Shown here: in pieces, positions 1-6,129 of the stretch | How positions within the stretch are numbered: position 1 is the stretch's first letter | Layout: each line of letters opens with the position of its first letter | Assembly: GCA_946562005.1 (NCBI GenBank) | Contig: CAMNVD010000067.1 | Span: 1-6,131, forward strand | Reading direction: 5' to 3' | DNA length: 6,131 nucleotides | From: an uncultured Clostridia bacterium | GTDB taxonomy: Bacteria > Bacillota > Dehalobacteriia > UBA4068 > JAAVYR01 | Made by a program: the position numbers and the translations under genes | Notes under the pieces: model-generated | Database searches by the model: none | What the model was told of the DNA's origin: nothing | Seen by the model: only the letters and a program-made list of their open reading frames with translations

Positions 1-468
1 ATATTTTGCCGGACGGTCTTCGCCTTCTGGTATGCTAATTACCACCATTTTCATATCCTCACCAAAATCCAACTGTTGCGGCAAGGCAAGAGAGCCGATA
101 TTTTCCACGAATAACAAATCAATTTCTGACCAGTCAAACATTCCCAGTACTTTTGCAATCATTTCCCCATCTAAAGAAGAACCATCCTGAGAATTGATTT
201 GCACAGCAGGTACATTGCAATCTGCAATACGTTGCGCATCCTTTGCCGTTTCCACATCTCCTAAAATCACAGCACTTCCAACCTTACCTGCAAGATAAGG
301 AAAAAGCCCCTCTAAAATAGATGTTTTCCCAGCACCAGGCGCACCTAATAGGTTTATCACAAAGACTCTTTTTTCCTGAAAGAAGTTTCTGTTTTTTTCA
401 GCACAAGACAGGACGGGAACCTGGGTTTCCTCCACCTGGTTCTCTTCTAAATGTGCATCCATCGTCAC
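1..468 (-). CDS. HypB-family GTPase (metallocentre assembly paralogue), partial, 3' end outside window
   Basis: Not called by a complete ORF because the gene leaves the window. Translating from 468 gives 156 open codons. HypB is the SIMIBI-class GTPase that helps deliver nickel to [NiFe]-hydrogenase. Seen here: the lead-in NRNFFQEKRVFVINL, P-loop GAPGAGKTS (about residues 42-50), GDVETAKDAQRI (70-81), the switch segment FVENIGSLALP (120-130), FGED and EGEDRPAKY (148-156). These match HypB motif by motif. About 65-75 residues, including the base-recognition loop, should lie beyond position 1. Odd points: the HypB metal ligands Cys-His (TGxGCHLD) are Ser97-Ser98 here, the third ligand Cys (NLVCP) is Leu129, and there is no N-terminal CxxCGC or His-rich tract. 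It may therefore be a non-nickel or regulatory paralogue. Start is GTG at 468 (SD spacer 5) or ATG at 462 (spacer 11). It is not CobW-like (no CxCC) and lacks the UreG Cys-Pro-His motif. Family call firm, role uncertain. Confidence 0.85.
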   Translation of the reverse strand, partial: MTMDAHLEENQVEETQVPVLSCAEKNRNFFQEKRVFVINLLGAPGAGKTSILEGLFPYLAGKVGSAVILGDVETAKDAQRIADCNVPAVQINSQDGSSLDGEMIAKVLGMFDWSEIDLLFVENIGSLALPQQLDFGEDMKMVVISIPEGEDRPAKY

Positions 469-473
469 AAATT

Positions 474-480
474 CCTCCTT
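474..480 (-). promoter_or_regulatory. Ribosome binding site of the HypB-like gene
   Basis: On the minus strand AAGGAGG is a near-perfect SD. It lies 5 bases before GTG (468) and 11 before an in-frame ATG (462). The short spacer slightly favours GTG or leaves the two starts equal; they differ by only two codons. Confidence 0.8.
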
Positions 481-489
481 TTATAAACC

Positions 490-515
490 ATCACCATTTA
501 TGGAAAGCAGGTGAT
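490..515 (-). repeat. Inverted repeat ATCACC-N14-GGTGAT in the HypB-like leader
   Basis: Perfect 6-bp arms at 490-495 and 510-515 surround a 14-base loop, which itself holds the small palindrome CCATTTATGG reaching into the left arm. It sits just upstream of the SD in the presumed 5' UTR. It could be an mRNA hairpin or a protein site. Arms this short can occur by chance. Confidence 0.35.
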
Positions 516-529
516 ATCAAAACCAAATT

Positions 530-555
530 TACCTCAAAAATTCGTTACCGAGGTA
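530..555 (-). repeat. Inverted repeat TACCTC-N14-GAGGTA across the predicted transcription start
   Basis: Perfect 6-bp arms at 530-535 and 550-555 with 14 bases between, so half-site centres are 20 bases (about two helical turns) apart. The dyad touches the predicted -10 hexamer and covers the expected start point near 548, where a repressor operator would lie. This is inference from position and symmetry only; no known operator consensus is recognised. Confidence 0.35.
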
Positions 556-583
556 TTGTATCATACTTTTTAGTAGAAAGCAA
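555..583 (-). promoter_or_regulatory. Predicted sigma-A type promoter for the HypB-like gene
   Basis: Minus strand: TTGCTT (578-583), 17-base spacer, TACAAT (555-560), with TGA directly before the -10, giving an extended -10 (TGnTACAAT). The -35 matches only TTG, which is usual for extended -10 promoters. It starts 24 bases after the ligA stop, so the HypB-like gene probably has its own transcript as well as any read-through from ligA. Confidence 0.6.
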
Positions 584-607
584 AGCCTTCCTCTCCCACC
601 ATATCAG

Positions 608-2614
608 TTATCCTTCCGCAAGCATTGCTAAAAAATCTGCCTCTGAAAGAATTGGAATATTCAAAGCAATGGCCTTTTCCCGTTTAGAACCAGCATTTTC
701 TCCTACCACGACATAGGTAGTTTTTTTGCTAACGCTTTCAGTGACTTTGCCGCCATAATAAGCAATCAAACTCTTCATCTCCTCACGGGTTTTGGTCTCC
801 ATGGTACCCGTCACCACAAAAGTCATGCCACTAAAACGCAAATCATCACCTAAGAGCGTTTCTCCGGCTAGTTCCATATTAACGCCGACATTTTTCAGTT
901 TGTTTATGAGTATGCGGTTTTCATCCCTTTCATACCATTGATAGATGCTCCTAGCCATTTTTTCACCGATTTCATGGATGGCAGTCAGCCGCTCTATAGG
1001 AGCTGTCAGCACACTATCGATATCCGGAAAGAAACCAGCTAGCACCTTTGCCGCCTTTTCCCCCACCAGTGGAATCCCTAGCGCCGTCAATAACTGATAT
1101 CCTGGATTTGACTTGCTTTTCTCTATAGCCTGTAGCAAATTATCTACAGACTTTTCTCCCATACGTTCTAGCGCAAGTAAATCCTTACGCTTTAGCGTGT
1201 ATAAATCTCCAGGGTCAGCAATCAAATGATGCGCCAAAAGCTGCATTACCACTTGGGGCCCCAAGCCCTCAATATCCATGCCCCCCGAAGAAACAAAGTA
1301 TATCAGCCGCTCCCGATAACGGGAAGGACAACTGCTATTCATGCAGCGATGAGCTACTTCACCTTCCGACTGCACGATAGGCGTACCGCATTCTGGACAC
1401 TGCTCCGGCATCTGAAAGATACGTTCCAGTCCAGTACGCTTTTCCGGCAATGCCCGCACTACCTCAGGAATCACATCCCCCGCCTTGCGAATCATCACTG
1501 CATCCCCAATGCGCAAATCTCGTTCTTTAATTAAATCTGCATTATGAAGACTAGCCCTGGAAATTACACTGCCCGCTACCAGCACAGGCTCTAAGATTGC
1601 CGTTGGTGTTAATACCCCCGTCCGCCCCAGGCTGATTTCGATGTCCAATAACTTGGTTTCTACTTCTTCTGCGGGAAATTTATAAGCAATAGCCCCTCTT
1701 GGCGCTTTTGCAGTTGCCCCTAATTCCTCCCGGATAGCCAACTGATTAACCTTTAACACCAGGCCATCTATTTCAAAGGGTAACGAATGACGCTGTTCCT
1801 GCCAATAGTTGATAAACCCCTCAATCTCTTCAATGGTTGAAACGCTCTTAAATAATGGATTTACCGGAAATCCTTGTTCCCGCAAATAAGTTAGCTCTTC
1901 CTCATGGGTAGCAAAAGTTTTTCCTTCGATATAGACAATATCATAAATCAACACTTCCAGCTCTCGCTCAGCAGTGATAGCTGCGTCCAGCTGACGCAAG
2001 GAACCGGCCGCCGCATTGCGTGGATTAGCAAAAACGGCTTCCCCTGCCTCATCTCGCTGGGCATTTAAGGCCGCAAAATGGGCCTTGCTCATATAAGCTT
2101 CCCCGCGCACCACCAGCTTAGGAAGGGACTCCTTTAAGGTGAGCGGTAAACCCTTGATGGTTTTAATATTCGCCGTTACATTCTCCCCCACCAAACCATC
2201 GCCGCGAGTTGCGCCTAATTGCAGCATACCGTTTTCGTAAGTAAGAGCCACCGTCAGACCATCAATTTTATGCTCAAAGATATAGTCGATTTCACTATCT
2301 GCAAAGGGCTGTCTGGTCCGCCGTAGAAAGTCCTCTAGTTCCCCCAAGCTAAAAGCATTGCCTAAAGATAACAACTGTCGAATATGCTGAACAGATTGAA
2401 ACTTCCTATCAGCTCTACCACCTACTCTTTGAGTTGGAGAGTTTTCCACTGCCTGTTCCGGATACTTAGCCTCTAAATCTGCTAATTCCCGCACTAATTT
2501 ATCATACTGGTCATCAGGAATAGTCGGTGCGTCCAGCTCATAATAGGCAACATTATGCTTTTCGATTTCCTGCCGCAAAAAAGCAATTCGTTCCATATCC
2601 TTTTTTCTTGCCAT
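608..2614 (-). CDS. ligA: NAD-dependent DNA ligase LigA
   Basis: Seals 3'-OH/5'-phosphate nicks in duplex DNA using NAD+; essential for joining Okazaki fragments and completing repair in the cytoplasm. From the chosen start it is 668 residues, the usual LigA size. Domains in order: N-terminal Ia domain (YYELDAPTIPDDQYD, about 24-38); adenylation domain with SPTQRVGG (59-66), SLGNAF, the AMP-accepting lysine in KIDG (Lys116), TRGDG and EIDGLVLK (281-288); OB fold with SLGRTGVLTP; a Cys4 zinc finger (Cys406, 409, 424, 429); helix-hairpin-helix repeats (MDIEGLG, GIPLVGEKAA, IHEIGEKMA); and a C-terminal BRCT domain (about 593-668, SGMTFVVTGTM). All catalytic and zinc residues are present. An ATG at 2629 would add five residues, but the SD GGAG lies downstream of it and 9 bases before the ATG at 2614. 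It follows pcrA by 103 bases. One small deviation: the usual PMLSL before NAF reads QLLSL. Confidence 0.97.
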   Translation of the reverse strand: MARKKDMERIAFLRQEIEKHNVAYYELDAPTIPDDQYDKLVRELADLEAKYPEQAVENSPTQRVGGRADRKFQSVQHIRQLLSLGNAFSLGELEDFLRRTRQPFADSEIDYIFEHKIDGLTVALTYENGMLQLGATRGDGLVGENVTANIKTIKGLPLTLKESLPKLVVRGEAYMSKAHFAALNAQRDEAGEAVFANPRNAAAGSLRQLDAAITAERELEVLIYDIVYIEGKTFATHEEELTYLREQGFPVNPLFKSVSTIEEIEGFINYWQEQRHSLPFEIDGLVLKVNQLAIREELGATAKAPRGAIAYKFPAEEVETKLLDIEISLGRTGVLTPTAILEPVLVAGSVISRASLHNADLIKERDLRIGDAVMIRKAGDVIPEVVRALPEKRTGLERIFQMPEQCPECGTPIVQSEGEVAHRCMNSSCPSRYRERLIYFVSSGGMDIEGLGPQVVMQLLAHHLIADPGDLYTLKRKDLLALERMGEKSVDNLLQAIEKSKSNPGYQLLTALGIPLVGEKAAKVLAGFFPDIDSVLTAPIERLTAIHEIGEKMARSIYQWYERDENRILINKLKNVGVNMELAGETLLGDDLRFSGMTFVVTGTMETKTREEMKSLIAYYGGKVTESVSKKTTYVVVGENAGSKREKAIALNIPILSEADFLAMLAEG

Positions 2615-2623
2615 CTTATTCCA

Positions 2624-2627
2624 CTCC
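2624..2627 (-). promoter_or_regulatory. Ribosome binding site that sets the ligA start
   Basis: GGAG on the minus strand, 9 bases before ATG 2614. It overlaps the upstream in-frame ATG (2629), so the shorter protein beginning MARKKDMERI is preferred. No SD precedes the longer start. Confidence 0.7.
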
Positions 2628-2668
2628 ATCTATCATCATTTTACTGCATTCTAATTGCTGATAACCTT

Positions 2669-2674
2669 ATTATA
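2669..2674 (-). promoter_or_regulatory. Possible -10 element upstream of ligA
   Basis: A perfect TATAAT (minus strand) lies in the 103-base pcrA-ligA gap, about 55 bases before the ligA start. No convincing -35 hexamer sits 16-18 bases upstream, and there is no TG extension immediately before it. In AT-rich DNA this may be chance. No terminator hairpin separates pcrA from ligA, so read-through from pcrA is equally possible. Confidence 0.3.
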
Positions 2675-2717
2675 TACTTACATTTAGAAATTAATCCTTC
2701 ATTATTTGGGATTGCAT

Positions 2718-4985
2718 TTACAGCTTTTTGATAGGAGCATATTTGAGGAGTAATTGCTTGATACCCTGGTCTGGGAAGGCAACCTTTAGTTCAGTACTAT
2801 CTCCGCTGCCACTGGTACCTACTACCACACCAATGCCAAATTTACTATGCTGCACTTTATCTCCGATATTTATTAATGGGATACCCGTTGTTCCCGTATT
2901 CCCAGCAGAAAAACTATTTACCTCTTGTTTTTTTGGCGCAAAGCCATCGGTCCCAGTAGAACTAGATTTTCCCCAAATACCACCATAATTATGATTTCTA
3001 GCTGTTTGCTCTTCCCAAGTTTCCTTTCTTGGTTGTCCACCATTACCCTGGACTTCTAAAAGATGTTCAGGTATTTCAGCTAAGAAACGAGACGGCAAGT
3101 TATAGTTATCGTTCCCCCATTGTAGTCTGCGGTCAGAACGACTAAGATAGAGCTTTTCTTTGGCCCGGGTCATACCCACATAGCATAACCGTCGTTCTTC
3201 TTCCAATTCTTCATCATCTACCAACGCCCTGCTATGAGGAAAAACTTTTTCTTCCATACCGGTGATGAACACAATGGGAAACTCTAATCCCTTTGCAGCG
3301 TGCAACGTCATTAAGGTGATGTAGTCATCACGGCTATCTTCCGTATCCATATCAGTAGCCAAAGACATTTGTGCCAAGAAATCTTCTAAAGAATTTTCCG
3401 GTGTATTCCGTTCAAATTCTACGACAACAGATAGAAATTCTTGTAAGTTTTCCTGCCGGCTTTCCCCTTCTGCTGATTTATCTGCCAATAGCATATTCCA
3501 ATAACCAGTTCTTTCCCATACCATCGGTACCAAATCACTAAGCGGTACTTGTTCGGACAATGCTAATAACTCAACAATCATACTATAGAAGTCCAAAAGT
3601 TTTCTACCGGTACCAGCAGAAATCCCCGTTACATCTTCCAGGTGAGGAAAAACTGTAAAAATGCACTCTCCATGGTCTCCTGCATATTGCTCCAGCTTTT
3701 GCCAAGTGGTTTCTCCGATACCTCGTTTTGGCTCGTTAATAATACGTTTTAAACTAATATTATCTGCCGGGTTAGAGAGCAGCCGTAAGTACGCCATGAT
3801 GTCTTTGATTTCTTTTCGTTCGTAGAACTTCATGCCACCATAAATCCGATAAGGTAAGTTGTATTTGATACACAAGTCTTCAAATAAACGGCTCTGGCTA
3901 TGGGTACGGTAAAGAATAGCAAAGTCCTGGTAGCGCATAGACTTTTTACTTTTCAGGTTAACGATTTCCTGAAGGACAAAAGCAGCTTCCTCTCTATCAG
4001 ATGTAGCCTGATAATAGGTAACAATTTCTCCCTCACCATTACTGCTCCACAACTTTTTCTCTTTGCGTCCATGATTGTTTTGGATGACGCCATTGGCTGC
4101 GTCCAAAATATTTTGAGTAGAGCGGTAGTTTTGCTCCAGGTTAATAACCGTCGCCTGGGGATAATCTTTTTCGAAATCCATAATATTGCGAACATCTGCC
4201 CCACGCCAACGATAAATAGACTGGTCCGGGTCTCCTACCACACAGATATTCTTTCTTTTTGCCGCCAACATTTTGATAAACTGATACTGACAATAGTTAG
4301 TATCCTGATATTCATCTACTAATATGTATTGAAACAAATCTTGGTAAGTCGCTAATAAATCAGGATGCTTCTGCAACAGATACACAGTCTCTACCAATAA
4401 ATCATCAAAGTCTAACGCATTGCTTTGCCGCAAATAAGTTTGATACTTACTATAAATCCTAGCTGTGATTTCATCCCAATCACTAGCAGCTGTCTTTGCT
4501 GCTGCTTCCGGCGTCTGTAGGTTATTTTTTGCCTTGCTGATAGCGGCAGATACAGCCCGAGGGTGATAATCTTTATCCGATAAACCTAACTCTTTGAGGA
4601 TTTTCTTAATAACCTGCTGTTGGTCTCCATCATCATAAATGGTATAGTTTTTATCAAAAGGACAATGTTCGCTTTCTTGCCGTAAAATTCTGCCGCAAAT
4701 AGCGTGGAAAGTACCAATCCACATACCTCTAGGGTCAAACTCCATAAGATTTTCCAGACGGTCTTTCATTTCTTTGGCAGCTTTATTCGTAAAGGTTACT
4801 GCTAAAATCCGTCCGGGAGAAACATTTTTCACCGAGATAAGATAAGCCACTTTTGTTACCAGCACCTTGGTTTTCCCACTGCCGGCCCCGGCTACAATAA
4901 GAATAGGCCCCTCTGTAGTCTGTACCCCTGCCTGCTGTTGAGGGTTTAGTCCATTAATGATTTCATCTTCCTGGATATATCTCAT
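2718..4985 (-). CDS. pcrA: ATP-dependent 3'-5' DNA helicase PcrA (UvrD/Rep family, SF1A)
   Basis: Unwinds DNA in nucleotide excision repair, replication restart and removal of bound proteins, in contact with RNA polymerase. It is 755 residues from the chosen start, slightly longer than typical PcrA. Motifs in order (residues of that start): Q motif LNPQQQ (13-18); Walker A AGAGSGKT (32-39); Ia TFTNKAAKEM (64-73); GTFHA (91-95); II DEYQDTN (224-230); III GDPDQSIYRWRGA (251-263); IV NYRST (286-290); V LMTLHAAKGLEF (558-569); VI YVGMTRAKEKL (602-612). A variable Gly/Ser/Thr-rich linker (about 650-705) leads to the C-terminal Tudor-like RNA-polymerase-binding domain (NIGDKVQHSKFGIGVVV). The GTG at 5009 would add eight residues, but the SD falls inside them, so ATG 4985 is preferred. 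PcrA rather than RecB or AddA from size and motif order; UvrD is the same family under another name. It lies directly upstream of ligA, as in Bacillus. Confidence 0.96.
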   Translation of the reverse strand: MRYIQEDEIINGLNPQQQAGVQTTEGPILIVAGAGSGKTKVLVTKVAYLISVKNVSPGRILAVTFTNKAAKEMKDRLENLMEFDPRGMWIGTFHAICGRILRQESEHCPFDKNYTIYDDGDQQQVIKKILKELGLSDKDYHPRAVSAAISKAKNNLQTPEAAAKTAASDWDEITARIYSKYQTYLRQSNALDFDDLLVETVYLLQKHPDLLATYQDLFQYILVDEYQDTNYCQYQFIKMLAAKRKNICVVGDPDQSIYRWRGADVRNIMDFEKDYPQATVINLEQNYRSTQNILDAANGVIQNNHGRKEKKLWSSNGEGEIVTYYQATSDREEAAFVLQEIVNLKSKKSMRYQDFAILYRTHSQSRLFEDLCIKYNLPYRIYGGMKFYERKEIKDIMAYLRLLSNPADNISLKRIINEPKRGIGETTWQKLEQYAGDHGECIFTVFPHLEDVTGISAGTGRKLLDFYSMIVELLALSEQVPLSDLVPMVWERTGYWNMLLADKSAEGESRQENLQEFLSVVVEFERNTPENSLEDFLAQMSLATDMDTEDSRDDYITLMTLHAAKGLEFPIVFITGMEEKVFPHSRALVDDEELEEERRLCYVGMTRAKEKLYLSRSDRRLQWGNDNYNLPSRFLAEIPEHLLEVQGNGGQPRKETWEEQTARNHNYGGIWGKSSSTGTDGFAPKKQEVNSFSAGNTGTTGIPLINIGDKVQHSKFGIGVVVGTSGSGDSTELKVAFPDQGIKQLLLKYAPIKKL

Positions 4986-4996
4986 AAAAAACAAAG

Positions 4997-5003
4997 CTCC
5001 TTT
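4997..5003 (-). promoter_or_regulatory. Ribosome binding site that sets the pcrA start
   Basis: Minus-strand AAAGGAG, 11 bases before ATG 4985. It lies inside the reading frame that would begin at GTG 5009, which itself has no good SD. This argues for the ATG start and a protein beginning MRYIQEDEI. The spacer is a little long and T-rich. Confidence 0.65.
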
Positions 5004-5036
5004 TTCCACATCTGCACTACCTGGTTTTCAGCATAG

Positions 5037-5062
5037 AAAAAGGTGGTTTACGCCACCTTTTT
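5037..5062 (-). terminator. Rho-independent terminator after the hisA-like gene (symmetrical)
   Basis: Perfect 10-bp stem: AAAAAGGTGG (5037-5046) and CCACCTTTTT (5053-5062), 6-base loop. The minus strand reads a GGTGG/CCACC core followed by five T, 29 bases past the hisA-like stop. The A/T flanks make it work in either direction, although no plus-strand gene is seen to need it. It separates the hisA-like gene from pcrA, whose start is about 50 bases further on. Confidence 0.85.
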
Positions 5063-5090
5063 GCTTTCTACATTCTGTTTTTTTATGTAT

Positions 5091-5816
5091 TTATTTTGCC
5101 GCTTCGCTAATGGCCACCTGCAAGTTTATATCTTTGGTATATAGCGCCTTACCTAAGATAGCACCAACAAGATTATCTTGCGGCAATGCCTTAATGCTCT
5201 GAATATCCGCAAGGGAAGAAATCCCTCCAGAAACAATCACCTTCATATTGGTTGCTTCTAACACCGGCAAAATATGTGAAAAATCCGGTCCCTTCAGCTT
5301 CCCAGCCCGGTTGCTATCATGGTAAACAATATGAGTCACACCCAATTGCTCCATAACCTTTACCATTTCCAGTACGGTAGTAGGGACACCAGCTTTCCAG
5401 CCTTCCATGAGCACCATGCCATCACGGCTATCTATGCTAATGACGATACGGTCTCCATATTGCTTACAGGCATCTGCTACCAACTGATGATTAGTAATGG
5501 CTACAGTGCCTAATACTACCCGCTTTACGCCCAAGCCCAACAGCGTGTCAATGGTTTCCATCGTACGAATACCACCGCCCACTTGGATTTCAATACCATC
5601 CACCTCTAAGATGCGTTTAATTGCGTCTAAATTATCACAATGCCCGGAAAAAGCACCGTCCAAATCACCCACATGAATATAACGTGCGCCCATATTATAC
5701 CAAGTCTGCGCCACACTCTGCGGGTCCAGAGGAAACACGGGCTCATCATCGTCCCATTCCGCCAATGCTCTGGTAGAAATGCCCTCTCTTAATTCAATTG
5801 CTGGGATGATTAACAT
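5091..5816 (-). CDS. HisA-family TIM-barrel protein (ProFAR isomerase-like), divergent active site
   Basis: HisA converts ProFAR to PRFAR by an Amadori rearrangement in histidine synthesis. This 241-residue protein has the family length and layout: MLIIPAIEL at strand 1, HVGDLDGAFSG (48-58), the first phosphate-binding motif GGGIR (80-84), GTVAI, the catalytic Asp129 in SIDSRDG, GW (139-140), the second phosphate motif SGGIS (196-200) and GKALY (222-226). Departures from classical HisA: the strand-1 catalytic Asp (PAIDL, Asp8) is Glu8; the Thr of H/Y-T-D/E-I (Thr164 in Thermotoga HisA) is His166; the RDGT segment reads RAGK (170-173). So it is HisA-related, but isomerase activity is uncertain. 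Start ATG 5816 has SD CGGAGG 7 bases upstream. No other his gene is nearby; pcrA follows after a terminator. It is not PcrB by sequence. Databases may label it hisA; I leave the symbol empty because of the altered site. Confidence 0.85.
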   Translation of the reverse strand: MLIIPAIELREGISTRALAEWDDDEPVFPLDPQSVAQTWYNMGARYIHVGDLDGAFSGHCDNLDAIKRILEVDGIEIQVGGGIRTMETIDTLLGLGVKRVVLGTVAITNHQLVADACKQYGDRIVISIDSRDGMVLMEGWKAGVPTTVLEMVKVMEQLGVTHIVYHDSNRAGKLKGPDFSHILPVLEATNMKVIVSGGISSLADIQSIKALPQDNLVGAILGKALYTKDINLQVAISEAAK

Positions 5817-5828
5817 AACGATGCCTCC

Positions 5829-6003
5829 GTTTTATTCTCAATTTTAATCTATGGTTTTACTTTATCATTTTAATATATTTTCAGACAAAAAACCACCCTC
5901 TTTTTCTCTTCTTTTATTTTTATTTACCTACCTGACAGATACACAAGAAAAATAACACAATAGCAGAAAAATATTTCCTTAAGAACAACAGTATTAATCA
6001 GCG
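5829..6003. other. AT-rich intergenic stretch upstream of the hisA-like gene
   Basis: No supported gene on either strand. The minus strand carries a purine-rich tract (about 5890-5930, ending GAGGGTGG before six T), the weak promoter and the hisA-like leader. Another hydrophobic minus-strand frame, FLRKYFSAIVLFFLCIC, ends at TAA near 5926 and is in the same frame as the possible gene tail at 6004-6129, separated from it by two TGA codons. It has no SD or good start. Confidence 0.5.
5859..5888 (-). promoter_or_regulatory. Weak candidate promoter for the hisA-like gene
   Basis: Minus strand: TTGTCT (5883-5888), 18-base spacer, TAAAGT (5859-5864); each hexamer matches 4 of 6 consensus bases. 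It ends about 42 bases before the start codon. Other AT-rich -10-like words (for example TATATT at 5872-5877) compete, so the exact site is uncertain. Confidence 0.3.
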
Positions 6004-6033
6004 TCACCGAGCCAAGTTAAAAAGACTAATACT
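5990..6033 (-). repeat. Inverted repeat AGTATTA / TAATACT, 30 bases apart
   Basis: Perfect 7-bp arms at 5990-5996 and 6027-6033. It directly abuts the imperfect hairpin at 6035-6060, so the two could form adjacent stems in one minus-strand RNA. AT-rich arms at this spacing may be coincidental. Confidence 0.3.
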
Positions 6034-6129
6034 ATTGGTATCATGGGACACCATTACCAACAACACAGCAGCAATCACATAACAAAAAACATAAATCACA
6101 ACCTCTTTTTTATAAGACTGTTTTATTAA
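6004..6129 (-). CDS. Possible C-terminal end of a membrane protein (partial, 5' end outside window)
   Basis: An uninterrupted minus-strand frame enters from the right edge and stops at TGA 6004-6006. Its 41 visible residues run SYKKEVVIYVFCYVIAAVLL and then VMVSHDTNSISLFNLAR. That is a basic segment, a 19-20 residue hydrophobic span suitable for a membrane helix, and a short polar tail, which is plausible for the last helix of a membrane protein. No usable start with SD lies inside: the AAGAGG near 6104 is only 2 bases from an in-frame GTG. The family is not recognisable, and the frame may be non-coding. Confidence 0.3.
   Translation of the reverse strand, partial: LIKQSYKKEVVIYVFCYVIAAVLLVMVSHDTNSISLFNLAR
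6035..6060 (-). repeat. Imperfect hairpin with 10 paired bases and a 2-base bulge
   Basis: Arms TTGGTA(TC)ATGG (6035-6046) and CCATTACCAA (6051-6060) with a 4-base loop GACA. Pairing is TTGGTA/TACCAA plus ATGG/CCAT, with TC bulged. No T-run follows immediately on either strand, so it is not a standard terminator. It overlaps the possible gene tail at 6004-6129. Confidence 0.45.

Noticed and set aside
568..600. Possible ligA terminator (GAAAGCAAAGCCTTC region)
   Set aside because: Only a weak 5-bp stem with a wobble pair and no proper T-run; the same bases are better explained as the -35 of the HypB-like promoter.
321..716. Plus-strand open frame of 131 codons
   Set aside because: It overlaps the HypB-like gene start, the intergenic promoter region and the ligA end, has no SD and resembles no family; it is a shadow.
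1226..1534. Plus-strand open frame of 102 codons
   Set aside because: Lies wholly opposite the zinc-finger and OB region of ligA, whose motifs are unmistakable; composition is antisense-like.
3900..4322. Overlapping open frames opposite and within pcrA (also 3953-4204 minus)
   Set aside because: Both are covered by the conserved helicase motifs II-IV of pcrA and have no independent start signals.
4957..5202. Plus-strand open frame across the pcrA start and hisA-like end
   Set aside because: It reads through the terminator hairpin, has no SD and overlaps two real genes.
5091..5816. Reading the TIM-barrel gene as pcrB because it precedes pcrA
   Set aside because: The sequence carries HisA signatures (HVGDLDGA, SIDSRDG, GKALY), not those of prenylglyceryl-phosphate synthases.
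5890..5905. Possible T-box-like word GAGGGTGG upstream of the hisA-like gene
   Set aside because: The T-box antiterminator needs TGGNACCGCG; here GGGTGG is followed by six T, and no specifier stem or terminator partner is visible.
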